Assembly: GCF_014898815.1 (NCBI RefSeq)
Contig: NW_026515438.1
Location: forward strand, 1,154,443 to 1,218,442
Length of the DNA stretch: 64,000 nucleotides
Direction: 5' to 3'
DNA from: Panonychus citri
Lineage: Eukaryota; Arthropoda; Arachnida; Trombidiformes; Tetranychidae
Positions within the stretch are counted from its first letter, which is position 1. The number at the start of each line of letters is the position of its first letter. The position numbers were made by a program, and so were the translations under genes. A model generated the notes under the pieces. That model searched no databases, had not been told where the DNA came from, and saw only the letters and a program-made list of their open reading frames with translations. Positions 1-9,599 of this stretch are shown piece by piece.

Positions 1-1858
1 ACTTATAATGTTATTGATTGAGAAAAACAAAAAGTCAAACTGAAAAAGTATTAATCAAATGAATCCACTAAACAAATTAACACTGAACAATTAATTTATT
101 ATTGTTAATTACTCCAATATCTAATATATACACACATACACAAAGATATTAATATATTTTGAATGAGCTGAAAAAATTTACTTAAACAAAAATCAAATGA
201 AATGATTAACAATTATAATAATAATCAAGATGATTTCATGATAATATTGTAAATTGTTTATATACAATTAACCTAATCACCTACTCCAAGTGATATGCAA
301 TTAAAAGCAAAGCTGATTAATTAGCAAACATTTAACCAATCACAATTTAACTAATATGAGACAACAAGATGAAAAAATGATAGATAATGTCAACAATTAA
401 TTGTCAAATTGTTGTTGTTATTGTTGAGCATTGAATTTAGCCTGAGGGTTAAATTGAAACAATCTCGATGACAACAATTTATTTAACTGATATTCATATT
501 GGTAACAATTTAGATGAACAATTTGTTTACATTATTTATCATTTAATTAATCAGAAACCAGAGAAACAACAAAAATCAATCAACTCTTGGCAGTTTTTAT
601 CATCGTTACAATTAACAAATCAAACTGCCAATTAAAAATTCAAATAATAACAATTAAAAAAAACCAAAGTGTACAAACTTTTAATTGATAATGTTGATTA
701 TCATTTGGATTATAACAATTAACTAAACACTTACAACAACAAGAAACTTTGATTAATGATAATTATGATATGTTATTAAGTTTATTTTCTTACAATCACA
801 ATTTAAAATGCTGTTGATTAAATTAAATCACTAATTAAACAATGAAAAAAAAAATTAAGCCCTTTAACCAACACAATTTGATTGATTGTTGGAATTGAAA
901 AATATTTGTGCATTAATTGTGATTAACTTTGATTGTTATTAAAAACAAAACAAAACATTGGTTAAACCTGTGAAATAATTAATTTAATTGTTACCCAAAG
1001 ACAATCAAACCACCATTTTTATTGTTACAATTAAACTAATCGTATGCATTGATTATGATAACAATTAGGTAACAGCCTAAGGCGATAAATTTTTCAATGT
1101 TTACTGAATAATTTATTGTTTTTTTTTGTTTTCTATTCAATCATTTAATTTAGTTTAATTGCTCGAGGCAGTTTTAATTGTCTCTTGATTTGTTACCATC
1201 ACTGGATAAACAAGAAATTGAACAACAAACAACAAAAAAAATCAACTAAATTGTTACGATTTAATCCAACTAATTGTTCAACAGATTAAGTGAAATTTAA
1301 TCTAATTAAATTGATTCTTAATTTGTTTCCATTAATTGTTGATCATTCATCAATCAGTAACATCAATTATTAGTTTTATTGATTGTAAATTTTATTGAAA
1401 ACAAATGATTATTAATCATGATTAACATATGATTTGTTGATTGTTTCCCTTAAATTGAAATTTAATTGTAACTAAATTAACTAATCACAAATGTACAACC
1501 TGTAATTATGAATATATATTATACTGAGCACTTAGCACAAAGCAAATGATTAACTAACAATTAACACAATCATAAATTAAATTTTTGTTACCTTCACACT
1601 TACACAATTAACTGAATACAATTGGCAAGAAAGTATTATAACAATTAATAAAAAAACGTTTCATTTATAAAACTAATTAACAGTTTAAACTTAATTATTA
1701 ACTTAATTAATCTAATTATTCCAAAGGAATTTAAATTAATTCAATTTCATCATTTCGATTAATCATTTATGAGTCAAAAAATTAATTCGATAAATTGTTT
1801 ACCTGAGTGGAAATTTTACAAAAAAGATAATCAAAATTTCCCAATAAATTATATTGGG
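1..1858. other. AT-rich intergenic region, no gene seen
   Basis: No reading frame of useful length, RNA gene or repeat array is visible in this stretch. It is very AT-rich and dense in short words of the type TTAATTGTT and AACAATTAA, which also fill the host introns and other spacers in this window. It is the left flank of the Polinton insertion. Confidence 0.7.
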
Positions 1859-1911
1859 AGTAGTAATAAACTGCTGGCTTTGGCTCATTTCATGAGCCAA
1901 AGCTCAACAGT
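1859..1911 (+). repeat. Polinton left terminal inverted repeat
   Basis: This 53-bp sequence is the reverse complement of 18837-18889 with one mismatch. It begins with AG, the usual Polinton terminus. It contains its own near-perfect palindrome: the 12-bp arms GCTTTGGCTCAT and ATGAGCCAAAGC are separated by TTC, and partial pairing extends the stem to about 20 bp. Similarity between the two ends stops abruptly after the CAGT at its inner edge. That makes it short for a Polinton, whose repeats are often hundreds of bases. Confidence 0.92.
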
Positions 1912-2045
1912 ATCTTTATTCATTTAAAATTGGTTATACATTTTAATAATCATCTTCATTAAAATTTTAGTCAAAATATTTTTCAATATTTTTCATTCAT
2001 TGAATGTTTACAAATTTTAAACAATGAAAAAATTTTCTAATTCTA

Positions 2046-2383
2046 TTAACCAAGATTACGAATAAGACACAAAAATATACACGCTGTAGAATCATTTCCT
2101 TGATATTTCATGGATGAATGGCTGTATCCATTTGGTGCATTACGTTCTATAAATGTCAAAATCAAACCATCAGGCTGACGTCCAAATGAATCAAAATATA
2201 AAGCACGACCATAGTTATTGAAATGTACAGCAACCCAATGTGATCCTTCTTTATAGCTTTCATCTAAGTTTATTACATAAGCTTTAGGTTTTATGGTAAG
2301 ATGTGGTAAACGATCAATTGGGTAAACACCACCAAACCATTTATATTTTTCAAAGCATTGTTAATATCTATGCTCGTAAGCAT
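2046..2383 (-). pseudogene. PRO: Polinton adenain-like cysteine protease, one frameshift
   Basis: This is the last gene of the minus-strand structural block, starting directly after the major capsid stop. The start ATG is at 2383. A short N-terminal stretch is in one frame. A single-base shift near 2345-2360 then moves to the frame carrying the family signature: a FGGVYPIDRLP segment, the catalytic His in GSHW, an acidic residue in the YFDSFGR block, the YQG glutamine, and a Cys in the STACIFLC segment, where adenovirus and Polinton proteases place the nucleophile. The canonical family pattern has Gly after that Cys; here it is Ile. Adenain-type enzymes process capsid precursors during virion maturation. 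The length of about 110 residues is short for the family, whose adenovirus member has about 200. The break makes this copy inactive unless the indel is a sequence error. Confidence 0.85.
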
Positions 2384-2384
2384 T

Positions 2385-3606
2385 TTAGTAATCTATTGTT
2401 ACTTGTCTATCTTTGTCTATCGTTATTAGATTATCATATTGTCCAAAAATAATGGCTTTGACAGACTTATCTAATGTTTTAGAAAATCTTATTTCTAATC
2501 TAACCTTTCCTCTTTTAATTAAAGATAATACACCAGTCTCTGCTCCTAAGTCACCACCTATATCGAAAGCAAATAGAACAGTACTTTTCAAATATTTTTC
2601 ATAGTCTAATTTCATTTGAGGAACTCCATCATCTTGACCAAGAACACGGTATAGATCAACGAATTCTCTGACCGCATTATCTTGTTCAAAATTAGGTGTA
2701 TATGGGATACTTGGATATAATACACCATCAATATTTAAACAGATATGATTAATATTGAAATGGTCAAATTTCCAAGGATCTTTTTGAATATCACCACTCA
2801 AACTTTTATCATCGACGAATCAATGATGATCCGTTTTGGTAATTGTCAATGAAAATATTCTCAATTGTTACATTAGAAACTCCTTTGGAAATTGTTAATC
2901 CTTTTGTATCAGATCTAGTTACAAAATATTTAGCAAATGATTCTAAAGTTTTCGCAATTGAAACTTGGACATCAGGATATAGTTTAACCCGTCTCAATAT
3001 CAGAGAAAAGGCGTTAATTTTAACAGAATAATTTGTATCAGTAATTGAAATTAAAGGAAAACTTGAGGTGCTTCTAGTGAACTTAAATATGATGGGTACA
3101 CCATTCAATAGAAGTTTGTCTTGTGTACACATAGGCATTTAATCTAAAGTATAGTTCATAAGTTTTATTAGGTTGAACGTTTGTTTCCTATTGATAACAC
3201 CTTTTTCGGCTTCACAAGGATGACGGTATAATAAATTTTCAAGATAAGCTTGATAATGATACATATTATTTGCTAAGGAAGTATTGACAGTTCCTAGAAT
3301 AAGATCAACTTGTTCAAATAGCGCGTTACCAAAGTTATTCACAAGTTTAACTGTATTTTCTTTGTCCACTATTTGACCTTTATCATTCAAAATATTCAAA
3401 TTAATATGAACCATTGTAGCACTTAAGTCAGTGAAATCTTCAGATGCAGGAATATTAAGCTCATAAGTCTTTCCGTTTTCTAAACTAGCAGCTGGTCTAT
3501 AGTCAACTTCATAGTATGTATCAATGGCGACTTGGGTGGGCGGAACAACGAATATAGAAAGTTCACTTTTACTTGCAGGCATTGATGATTGATGTAGATA
3601 CTCCAT
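2385..3606 (-). pseudogene. MCP: Polinton major capsid protein, broken by a stop and a frameshift
   Basis: Three consecutive open segments (3606-3139, 3138-2809, about 2801-2385) read as one Polinton double-jelly-roll major capsid protein. The first has the family N-terminus: Ser-rich leader, FVVPPTQVAID, YELNIPASEDFTDLS, and the FEQVDLILG and YHYQAYLENLL blocks. The second begins with the QDKLLLNGV block. The third has FNINHICLNIDGV and the C-terminal jelly roll. Segments one and two are in the same frame and are separated only by one TAA at 3139-3141, a point nonsense change. Segments two and three are separated by a frame change near 2800-2810. The start is taken as the ATG at 3606, two bases after the stop of the upstream small gene. 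The family forms the hexon-like icosahedral shell. Neighbouring penton-like, small GYGIG-motif and protease genes complete a morphogenesis cassette. Total length of about 405 codons is within the lower part of the family range. Confidence 0.88.
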
Positions 3607-3607
3607 A

Positions 3608-4011
3608 TTAGTCAAAAATATCTTTTTTATTTACTTTTCTTTTCTTACTTCTATTTTTCTTATATGTTTTTTTACGTTTAACACCAGAGCCTTTTTGCTC
3701 TATATAATCAGATGTTTTAGATAATGATTCTTTAGCAGCTTCCTTTAAACCTTGTTTAGCCCTATTAAAACTTGTTTGATATTTCTTTTCTTATCTAAGA
3801 TATCTTGTCCCACATTTACTCCAGTTTTTAGTGCATGTTTACCAAACATTTTGAGAATCAGTATTCCAAATCTTCTGATTAAAGTACCAATACCATAACC
3901 TCTTTGATATGGAAAACCTCTATAGACACTGATATCAAAACCCTGAACCAGCTTGAGTTTTATAAAAGTGGTGAAATTAGAATCACAAGAACAATAAACT
4001 TTTCTTTGCAT
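3608..4011 (-). pseudogene. Small conserved Polinton structural-type protein, frameshifted
   Basis: The start is ATG 4011 (MQRKVYCSCDSN). The segment YRGFPYQRGYGIGTLIRRFG followed by a Lys-rich helix with a TGVNVGQDIL block resembles the small basic, partly hydrophobic proteins found beside the capsid genes of Polintons. A frame change near 3755-3765 separates the first 80 or so residues from a C-terminal tail that is Lys/Arg-rich. The tail continues in the second frame to the stop at 3608-3610, immediately before the capsid ATG. Composition suggests a DNA- or membrane-associated minor virion component comparable with adenovirus core or pVI-like proteins. That role is inference from position and charge only. 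Confidence 0.65.
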
Positions 4012-4067
4012 TTTATCTTTATTTCATTTCAATAGCTAATTAGTATTACAGTTTTTCTTATATAGTT

Positions 4068-6114
4068 TCAAACTCTTTTCAAATGTAAACCAATAAGAAC
4101 TCGGCCTGATGCGAATTTTATTTGATTACCCATCTCATCAGTTAGTAAAAATTTATATCATCGATACGGTTAGTTCTTAGTGGATAATAAAATGGCTGAA
4201 ATCTCTCATGAACAATTTCTGATTTATCACCTCGTTTTAATGGAAGAACTCTCAGAACACGTGCAGATTTATTTCAACAAAATGTTCAGCTACAATGTCT
4301 GAATGAATAAACATTAAATGAGAACGCAAATTAAGGTTGCAATTATTCACAGTGAAGGATTTAGCTCCATTGTTGAAAGATTGAAGCATTTGCAAATACG
4401 AATTAGAATCAAATCCTAGAGCAGAAATGAAATTTATATCTGGAAAATAGGAACAAATATATTTCCTTCATGCACTCCTGGAAAATGATTATTTACCATC
4501 ATTATAGGAGATACCGGAACTGATTCTATATCAGTGGGTTTCTCAATATTTTACCCTTACTTTTACTGATAATAAGTTCGGATAATCGCAGTAAAGAATC
4601 TTCCCTGTTGTTCAACTCTAGATTTTCTTCTTCCAAAGATCTTTTAACTCGTTCTGTTTCATTCAGAATTTGTTCGATGTTTTAGTTTTATTCTCTAACT
4701 CGAATAGCAACTCGGTTTTTTCCTTTCAGTTCATTATTTTCAATTTTAATTGATCAAAGTATCATTATTAGCAATATTCATTTTGTTAAGATTATCTCTT
4801 TCTTCTTGTAGAATTATAAGCTTTAATTTCTTTGATCTCTTTGTCTCGTTGCTCTATCAATGTATTGAATTTAGTATTTAAAAGTGTAATATTATCATTA
4901 CATTTGTTGAGCTCAGCAACCTTACTAGATATTACATCTATTGATTGATTATTTTCCATCTCATAGTTTTTGACTCTCATTCTGGACTTTTTTAAGCTCA
5001 GTTATTTGTTTGTTCAAATTTTCAATTTCTTCTTCGTATTTTCTCTTCATTTTCTCTTTTATTGTTTCTGCTAAAACGCTTCGTGTTGTCTCTTATTTTC
5101 CTCAAGCTTAAGTATATTTTCTGTCTTTCTTCTGAATCATTGATATGTTTTCTGAAAATTCCATATCTCTTTCATGTTTAGCTATTTGAATATTAAGATT
5201 GTGATTGAGTTCTTTTCTAATCTAATCTCTTTCCGTATATTTTCGATAGTTTCTTCATGACGTTGAATGTGACCTCTTAATGTTTGAATGGTATTGTCTT
5301 TGAGTCTTGTGATACTTTCGATTTCTGAATTTTTCTCATTATTGAATGAAGCTTTTTTCCCGATTTGATCTTGTAAATCATGAACTTGTTGAACAAATTG
5401 CTTGAGTGATGCTTGTAATTTATCGATTTGCTGTTGTTGTTCAATAGTCTGTTTTTCATACTTGTCCATTTCATTGTATAAACTTTGTAAATCGATTTTA
5501 TCTTTGAATTTTTCTCTCAAAGTTTTGAAAATATTTCTTCTTTCGTTGTCTGACAATTCTCTAAGTTTTTTAGCATCCCATTCAGCTACGAAGGTGTTAA
5601 TATCTACATTTGGTTGAGTTTCAGGTGACCAAATAGTTTCAAATGTATTAACAGAAGATTGATTTTGCAAATTTTCAGAATTCGTTTCTGAGTTACTTTT
5701 TTCATTAGGCTCGTTTACATTGGATTTATTATCACCAATCTGTTTATTATCAAGAGTTTGCTCAACTGATCTTTTACTTCGTTTATTGCTTGTATTATCG
5801 TTATATAAATCGAGGAGAGCTCTATTTATTTTCTCGATAATTTTATGTGTATCGTCTGTTTCCTCTAAATCGATATCGGTTATCATTTTTCCAGTAACAG
5901 AATTGTTAGATAGCAGTTGAACTTCTAGTTTAAATGACGATGGTCTAACATCAACAGGATAAAATATTTCTTGTACCCCAACTACCCAGTCACCATCTAA
6001 CTTCAATGAATATGGTAGTTTATTCGAGAATTTACTAAGGGTATTTTCTGGAAAATGGTCCAGTGAATCATTAGAAACCACTTCTACAAAATGTTCTTCA
6101 GATTGATTCCACAT
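4068..6114 (-). pseudogene. Polinton penton/fibre-like minor capsid protein, multiply frameshifted
   Basis: The N-terminal open part runs from ATG 6114 to about 5182. It opens with the conserved Polinton motif in which VEVVSNDS and FPENTLSKFSNKLP lead into DGDWVVGVQEIFYP. A long Gln/Glu/Lys-rich coiled-coil region follows and continues, in broken frames, through about 4560. The C-terminal domain appears in three frames between about 4530 and 4068: a segment with SHLMFIHSDIVAEHFVE, a segment with RVLRVLPLKRGDKSEIVHERF and the final block GNQIKFASGRVLIGLHL. Those C-terminal blocks are typical of the conserved Polinton protein proposed to be the minor capsid (penton) protein. The start overlaps the 3' end of the integrase gene by 17 bases. 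At least four frame changes are visible. A continuous coiled-coil spacer between two conserved ends suggests a fibre- or spike-like virion protein, which is inference. Confidence 0.72.
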
Positions 6115-7168
6115 CTTTAACCCAGCTGTTAAATTTATCAGGGTATCCAATCCACTTCACAAAATATTCTTTTTTCTTAGTTTTAGAGTTTATCCTCGTC
6201 TTTAATACTTTAACTTGTAATAGATCAGGCTCGTTAGCATGTAATAACTGAGAATGATAAAAAATTGATGTTATCGGTTCACCTTCGTAGTCAGAAAGTC
6301 GATAAATATATCCTTGTGGAGATTTTTTCACTTTTACAACTTTGAATATTTCTTCAGTAAATGTACTTGTAGCACCTTTTTCAAATTTTTCTTTATCACG
6401 AGATATGCGAACTGTATCACCAATTGAATAGGGTTTTCTTCTATCTTTGAATTTAGGATGAGACTTTCTTATATTAGCTAAAACATTTGAACGATTACTT
6501 TCATTGACTTCAGATGGCGTCATCTGTATTATTCGGTGGTAGGAATGATTATATGCATCGATTATATTTTCAAGGACATCTATATATCTATGCGTATTTT
6601 GATAATATAAATATCTATATAATCTATTGCGTAATGTTCTGTTAAATCTTTCAACTATTGCGCATTTAATCTCACCGTCAGTTGCGTAAAAAAAATTTAT
6701 GTTAAAACTTTTGAAGAATTTTTTAACTGGTTCATTTTTAAACTCCTTCCCTTGATCACTTTGAATTTTTTGAGGTACACGCCCTTTGGATAAAATATCT
6801 TCAAATGCTTTGATGATATCAGTTGATTTTTTTGTTTTCAAAGCTCTGGCCCAAACAAAACGACTGAAACAATCGATAACATTTAGAATGTATTTGAAAC
6901 CACTATTTTCTCTTGATATCCATGACATATCCATTAAATCGATTTGCCATTGTTCATCAATATTTGTTACGATAATTGGTAGTCTAGGGTACGGTTTTCT
7001 TACTTCCTTGAACAGATTATATGCGTTTTGTTTTTTTAACCAAGATTTTACAGTCTCAAATGAAATGTCAGGATTTATTTTTTTCGCTTCTCTGTAGAGT
7101 CTATTAATACCTCCTAATGAGCCAGGATTTTTTACTGTGAAGTAGATATTTTTGAGAGTCCTTTCCAT
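6098..7168 (-). CDS. INT: Polinton retroviral-type integrase with chromodomain, intact
   Basis: This is an open 356-residue frame from ATG 7168. The order is an N-terminal helical region (residues 1-60), the rve catalytic core with Asp77 in WQIDLMD, Asp138 in IQSDQG and Glu173 in IVERFNRTL (34 residues between the last two, as in DDE integrases), then a basic region. It ends with a C-terminal chromodomain carrying YFVKWIGYPDKFNSW near residues 336-350. Length and domain order match intact Polinton integrases, which insert the linear element into chromosomal DNA. The gene lies between the 244-residue ORF (13-base gap) and the penton-like gene, whose start it overlaps. It is one of the few core genes with no break, so it could still supply enzyme in trans. 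Confidence 0.94.
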   Translation of the reverse strand: MERTLKNIYFTVKNPGSLGGINRLYREAKKINPDISFETVKSWLKKQNAYNLFKEVRKPYPRLPIIVTNIDEQWQIDLMDMSWISRENSGFKYILNVIDCFSRFVWARALKTKKSTDIIKAFEDILSKGRVPQKIQSDQGKEFKNEPVKKFFKSFNINFFYATDGEIKCAIVERFNRTLRNRLYRYLYYQNTHRYIDVLENIIDAYNHSYHRIIQMTPSEVNESNRSNVLANIRKSHPKFKDRRKPYSIGDTVRISRDKEKFEKGATSTFTEEIFKVVKVKKSPQGYIYRLSDYEGEPITSIFYHSQLLHANEPDLLQVKVLKTRINSKTKKKEYFVKWIGYPDKFNSWVKDVESI

Positions 7169-7180
7169 GTTTGTTGAATA

Positions 7181-7915
7181 TTACTTTGTAAATTCTTTTT
7201 GCAAGGTAACTGCTATTATCAATCTTTTCATTAAATCAGGATATGATTGCAGTGCATCTAGAACTCGTAGCACTCCACGAGGTGTTGGAATTTTAGTCAA
7301 ATCAGATTTTTTAAACATAAATAGGAAAGGTAAAACTTTACTCAACTTAGAGTTATGCATAGGCGTTCCATCGTTTCTAAGTATGTTATCGTCCTGAACC
7401 AGACCTGGTATCTTTCTTATAGCTTCTTCGATTTCAGCTAAATTTAGTGAGGTTTTATTTAACAGCGTATTTTCTGTCGAATCGTATTGTGTCGATGTTG
7501 ATGGTAAAATACTCTCATACTTATCATCTGATACATCAAAATCTTGTTGTCTGACCGATGGTGTTGATGTGGCTACTGGTTTAAAACTTTTAACTGGTGA
7601 TGTAATACTTTCATTAAAATTATCATTTTCATCTTCATAAACTACAGGTTTTTTAAGATATTGATTTGGTAACTTATGTTGAATATCATGGTTTTTGATG
7701 AAATCGCTTATTTGATCTCTGATTTCTCCATCTTGTTCAAGTTTCTTTTCACGATTCTCTAATGATCTATGAACAATTTGATTTATCAATCTAACTTTCA
7801 TTTCGTCAGCTAAATTCGCATTTAATATTGGTTTTATGTCTGATGCATTATCTGGTAGACATTTTTTATTATATTCTCGTTCTGAAATAAGAACCATTTT
7901 AGTCAAAGTGTTCAT
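7181..7915 (-). CDS. Conserved-type Polinton protein of unknown function (244 aa)
   Basis: This is an open frame from ATG 7915, with a possible internal start at Met7 that begins MVLISEREY. The N-terminal half is charged and predicted helical (residues 1-95). The middle is Ser/Thr-rich and likely disordered. The C-terminal third has a pattern around NDGTPMHNSKLSKVLPFLF and TKIPTPRGVLRVLDAL that resembles the C-terminal region of proteins encoded next to the Polinton integrase. Its start overlaps the stop of the upstream 72-residue ORF as ATGA, an operon-like join. I do not recognise a function. The position between packaging ATPase and integrase is typical of conserved Polinton proteins given only letter names. 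Confidence 0.65.
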   Translation of the reverse strand: MNTLTKMVLISEREYNKKCLPDNASDIKPILNANLADEMKVRLINQIVHRSLENREKKLEQDGEIRDQISDFIKNHDIQHKLPNQYLKKPVVYEDENDNFNESITSPVKSFKPVATSTPSVRQQDFDVSDDKYESILPSTSTQYDSTENTLLNKTSLNLAEIEEAIRKIPGLVQDDNILRNDGTPMHNSKLSKVLPFLFMFKKSDLTKIPTPRGVLRVLDALQSYPDLMKRLIIAVTLQKEFTK

Positions 7916-8130
7916 TTTATAAATTTACGTGCTACAATATCAGCAAGAAGCGATATTGCAGGAATTAAAAGAGCTGGAAGAGCACCACCATGTTGTATGA
8001 TTATCTTTTTTTTATTTTTTAAAGAAGAACTTTTTCCTAATTTTCTAAGAACTTTCTTATATGGTTTAAGTCTTCTTTTCTGATTCGCTTTGAGGGAATG
8101 TTTCCTTTCAAGATATTTTACTAATATCAC
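7912..8130 (-). CDS. Small basic protein with GGALPALL hydrophobic tail, no ATG seen
   Basis: This is a 72-codon frame with an Arg/Lys-rich first half (KRRLKPYKKVLRKLGK) and a hydrophobic C-terminus beginning HGGALPALLIPAISLL. The layout (basic body, GG-hydrophobic segment) is seen in small Polinton proteins and recalls membrane-active adenovirus minor core peptides; the functional comparison is inference. The frame is preceded directly by TAA and holds no ATG. The only initiator-like codon is GTG at 8130. Either the start has been lost or moved by an indel upstream, or the copy is broken. Its TGA overlaps the ATG of the next gene. Confidence 0.5.
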   Translation of the reverse strand: MILVKYLERKHSLKANQKRRLKPYKKVLRKLGKSSSLKNKKKIIIQHGGALPALLIPAISLLADIVARKFIK

Positions 8131-8277
8131 TTATTGTTGAATATATTTTACGGACATTTATCTAGTATTTGTTTTCTCTTCTTATCAGTCTTTACTTTAC
8201 TTAATTTTTAAGCACAGGGTAAAAGAAATCGCACTTTGAACAGTCATTTTCAAATGATATAATAAATGATTTTAAGA

Positions 8278-8926
8278 TTAAATCTTATATAATCTATATT
8301 TGATAAGCAGTAACAAATTTTTCTCACCAAGAACATCAGTGAGCAAGCGAACTTCATCTGGTGTTTGTGTTTTAGTATCAATGAAAAGATAAGAATAAGG
8401 CTTTAAAGTTGCATCTTCAAAGATGTTTCGAAATTTCCGTATTGCGAAGGAAACATTTGTCTTGCAATGTTAGTTGCAATCGATCTATCTCTGGGGTTTT
8501 GAATAAAACAAAATAATTACAATTTAATGAAATATTGCGGCTTTCAGACCCTTTAACAAAAAAGTTTTGTACAATAAGAATCACTGAACAGTTTTTATGA
8601 TGACTTTTTTTTGTGAATAATTCAGAGACAATTTTTGAATTTGAAGATTCATTCATTAAGTCATCTATTATAAACAACTCTGGCTGAGCACCATCTAAAC
8701 TTGTTAATATGTTTTCAGATAATCCAGAAATGAAATTAACATTATTAAGATGATTAAATATTTCCTGATATTCACTATAAAAATAAGTTATTCGCGCAGG
8801 CATAGGATATGAAAATCGAGAAACATTTTCAAGAAATTTCTTTACCCATAACGTTTTACCAGATCCTGACGGACCAGCAATAATCATTGTAAAAGGGTGT
8901 TTCAAATAAATATCATATAATTTCAT
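8278..8926 (-). pseudogene. ATP: Polinton genome-packaging ATPase, frameshifted C-terminus
   Basis: The start is ATG 8926. The first 160 or so residues are open and carry the P-loop GPSGSGKT at residues 18-25 and a Walker B strand ELFIIDDLM with Asp88/Asp89, then a VQNFF sensor-like segment, as in FtsK/HerA-type packaging ATPases of Polintons and related viruses. Near 8470-8440 the conserved RQMFP element appears in a second frame. The terminal block with EDATLKPYSYLFID appears in a third frame, ending at TAA 8278-8280. Two frame changes within about 60 bases therefore disrupt the C-terminal fifth. The family uses ATP hydrolysis to pump DNA into preformed capsids. The gene sits between the TBP-like gene (44-base gap) and the small basic ORF. 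Confidence 0.88.
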
Positions 8927-8970
8927 TTTAGTTTGTTTAAAATACTTTTATTAATTTTTAATTTTTTTTC

Positions 8971-9480
8971 TTATACAGTTGTATTTTCTAGCGCTTTTTC
9001 TTTTTCAAAGCAAAAACGTTTACAAAAAAGATCTAATGATTTATTTAGCTGTGAATAACTTTTCGCTCCAGTTATTACTAAAGAGCCTTTATGGAAATAA
9101 TTGAATGCTGTACCATTTTCTTTCCACATTATAGCAGGAAATAACTCAGGCTCATATGAAACTTTCAGATCACTTTTGAATATTTCTGAAGCTTTTATTA
9201 TTTTATCAAATTTTATAACCGCACAAGATCCTGATATTTTTTCAAATATTGCTTCTGGGTAGATATTGTTGATAAAGGTTCCCGCGTCCCTGATAGTTTT
9301 AAATCCTGTCGCAATAATTTTTCCAGATCCGAAAACAAGAAGTCTCTTTTTACCATCTCTTATGATATCAGCATTAAATTTTTTTTTTTTACCGGATTTT
9401 CCCTCAATTTTAACAGGATGATGCAGATTCCAAACAGAGGCGATATTTACTATTTTAAGAGATGGATAAATTTGTTGCAT
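8971..9480 (-). CDS. TATA-binding-protein-like (TBP fold) protein in a Polinton
   Basis: This is an open 169-residue frame from ATG 9480. It reads as the two-repeat TBP saddle. The first repeat has KIVNIASV, then LLVFGSGKIIATG. The second has SYEPELFPAIMW followed by SLVITGAK, which closely tracks the second repeat of eukaryotic TBP. Phe35, Phe50, Phe114 and Phe129 fall where the four DNA-intercalating phenylalanines of TBP lie. The length of about 165 residues equals the conserved TBP core with no extra N-terminal domain. The gene lies in the minus-strand Polinton block between DNA polymerase (about 120 bases upstream) and packaging ATPase, and it has no intron or frame break. Known TBPs recruit the polymerase II/III machinery to promoters. 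A mobile-element TBP could redirect transcription to element promoters, which is inference. I am confident of the fold, less so of the role. Confidence 0.82.
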   Translation of the reverse strand: MQQIYPSLKIVNIASVWNLHHPVKIEGKSGKKKKFNADIIRDGKKRLLVFGSGKIIATGFKTIRDAGTFINNIYPEAIFEKISGSCAVIKFDKIIKASEIFKSDLKVSYEPELFPAIMWKENGTAFNYFHKGSLVITGAKSYSQLNKSLDLFCKRFCFEKEKALENTTV

Positions 9481-9599
9481 TATAAGTTAGAAAATAAGGT
9501 GAATAAGTAGAATAAATTATTATTATGATTAAAGTTATTATTAATAATGTTGCTGAAATAAGACCGTTCATGGTTATGATCACTTACCTAGTTTTACCG

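Noticed and set aside
6786..7397. Plus-strand frames within the integrase and 244-residue genes
   Set aside because: They are shadows of well-supported minus-strand genes.
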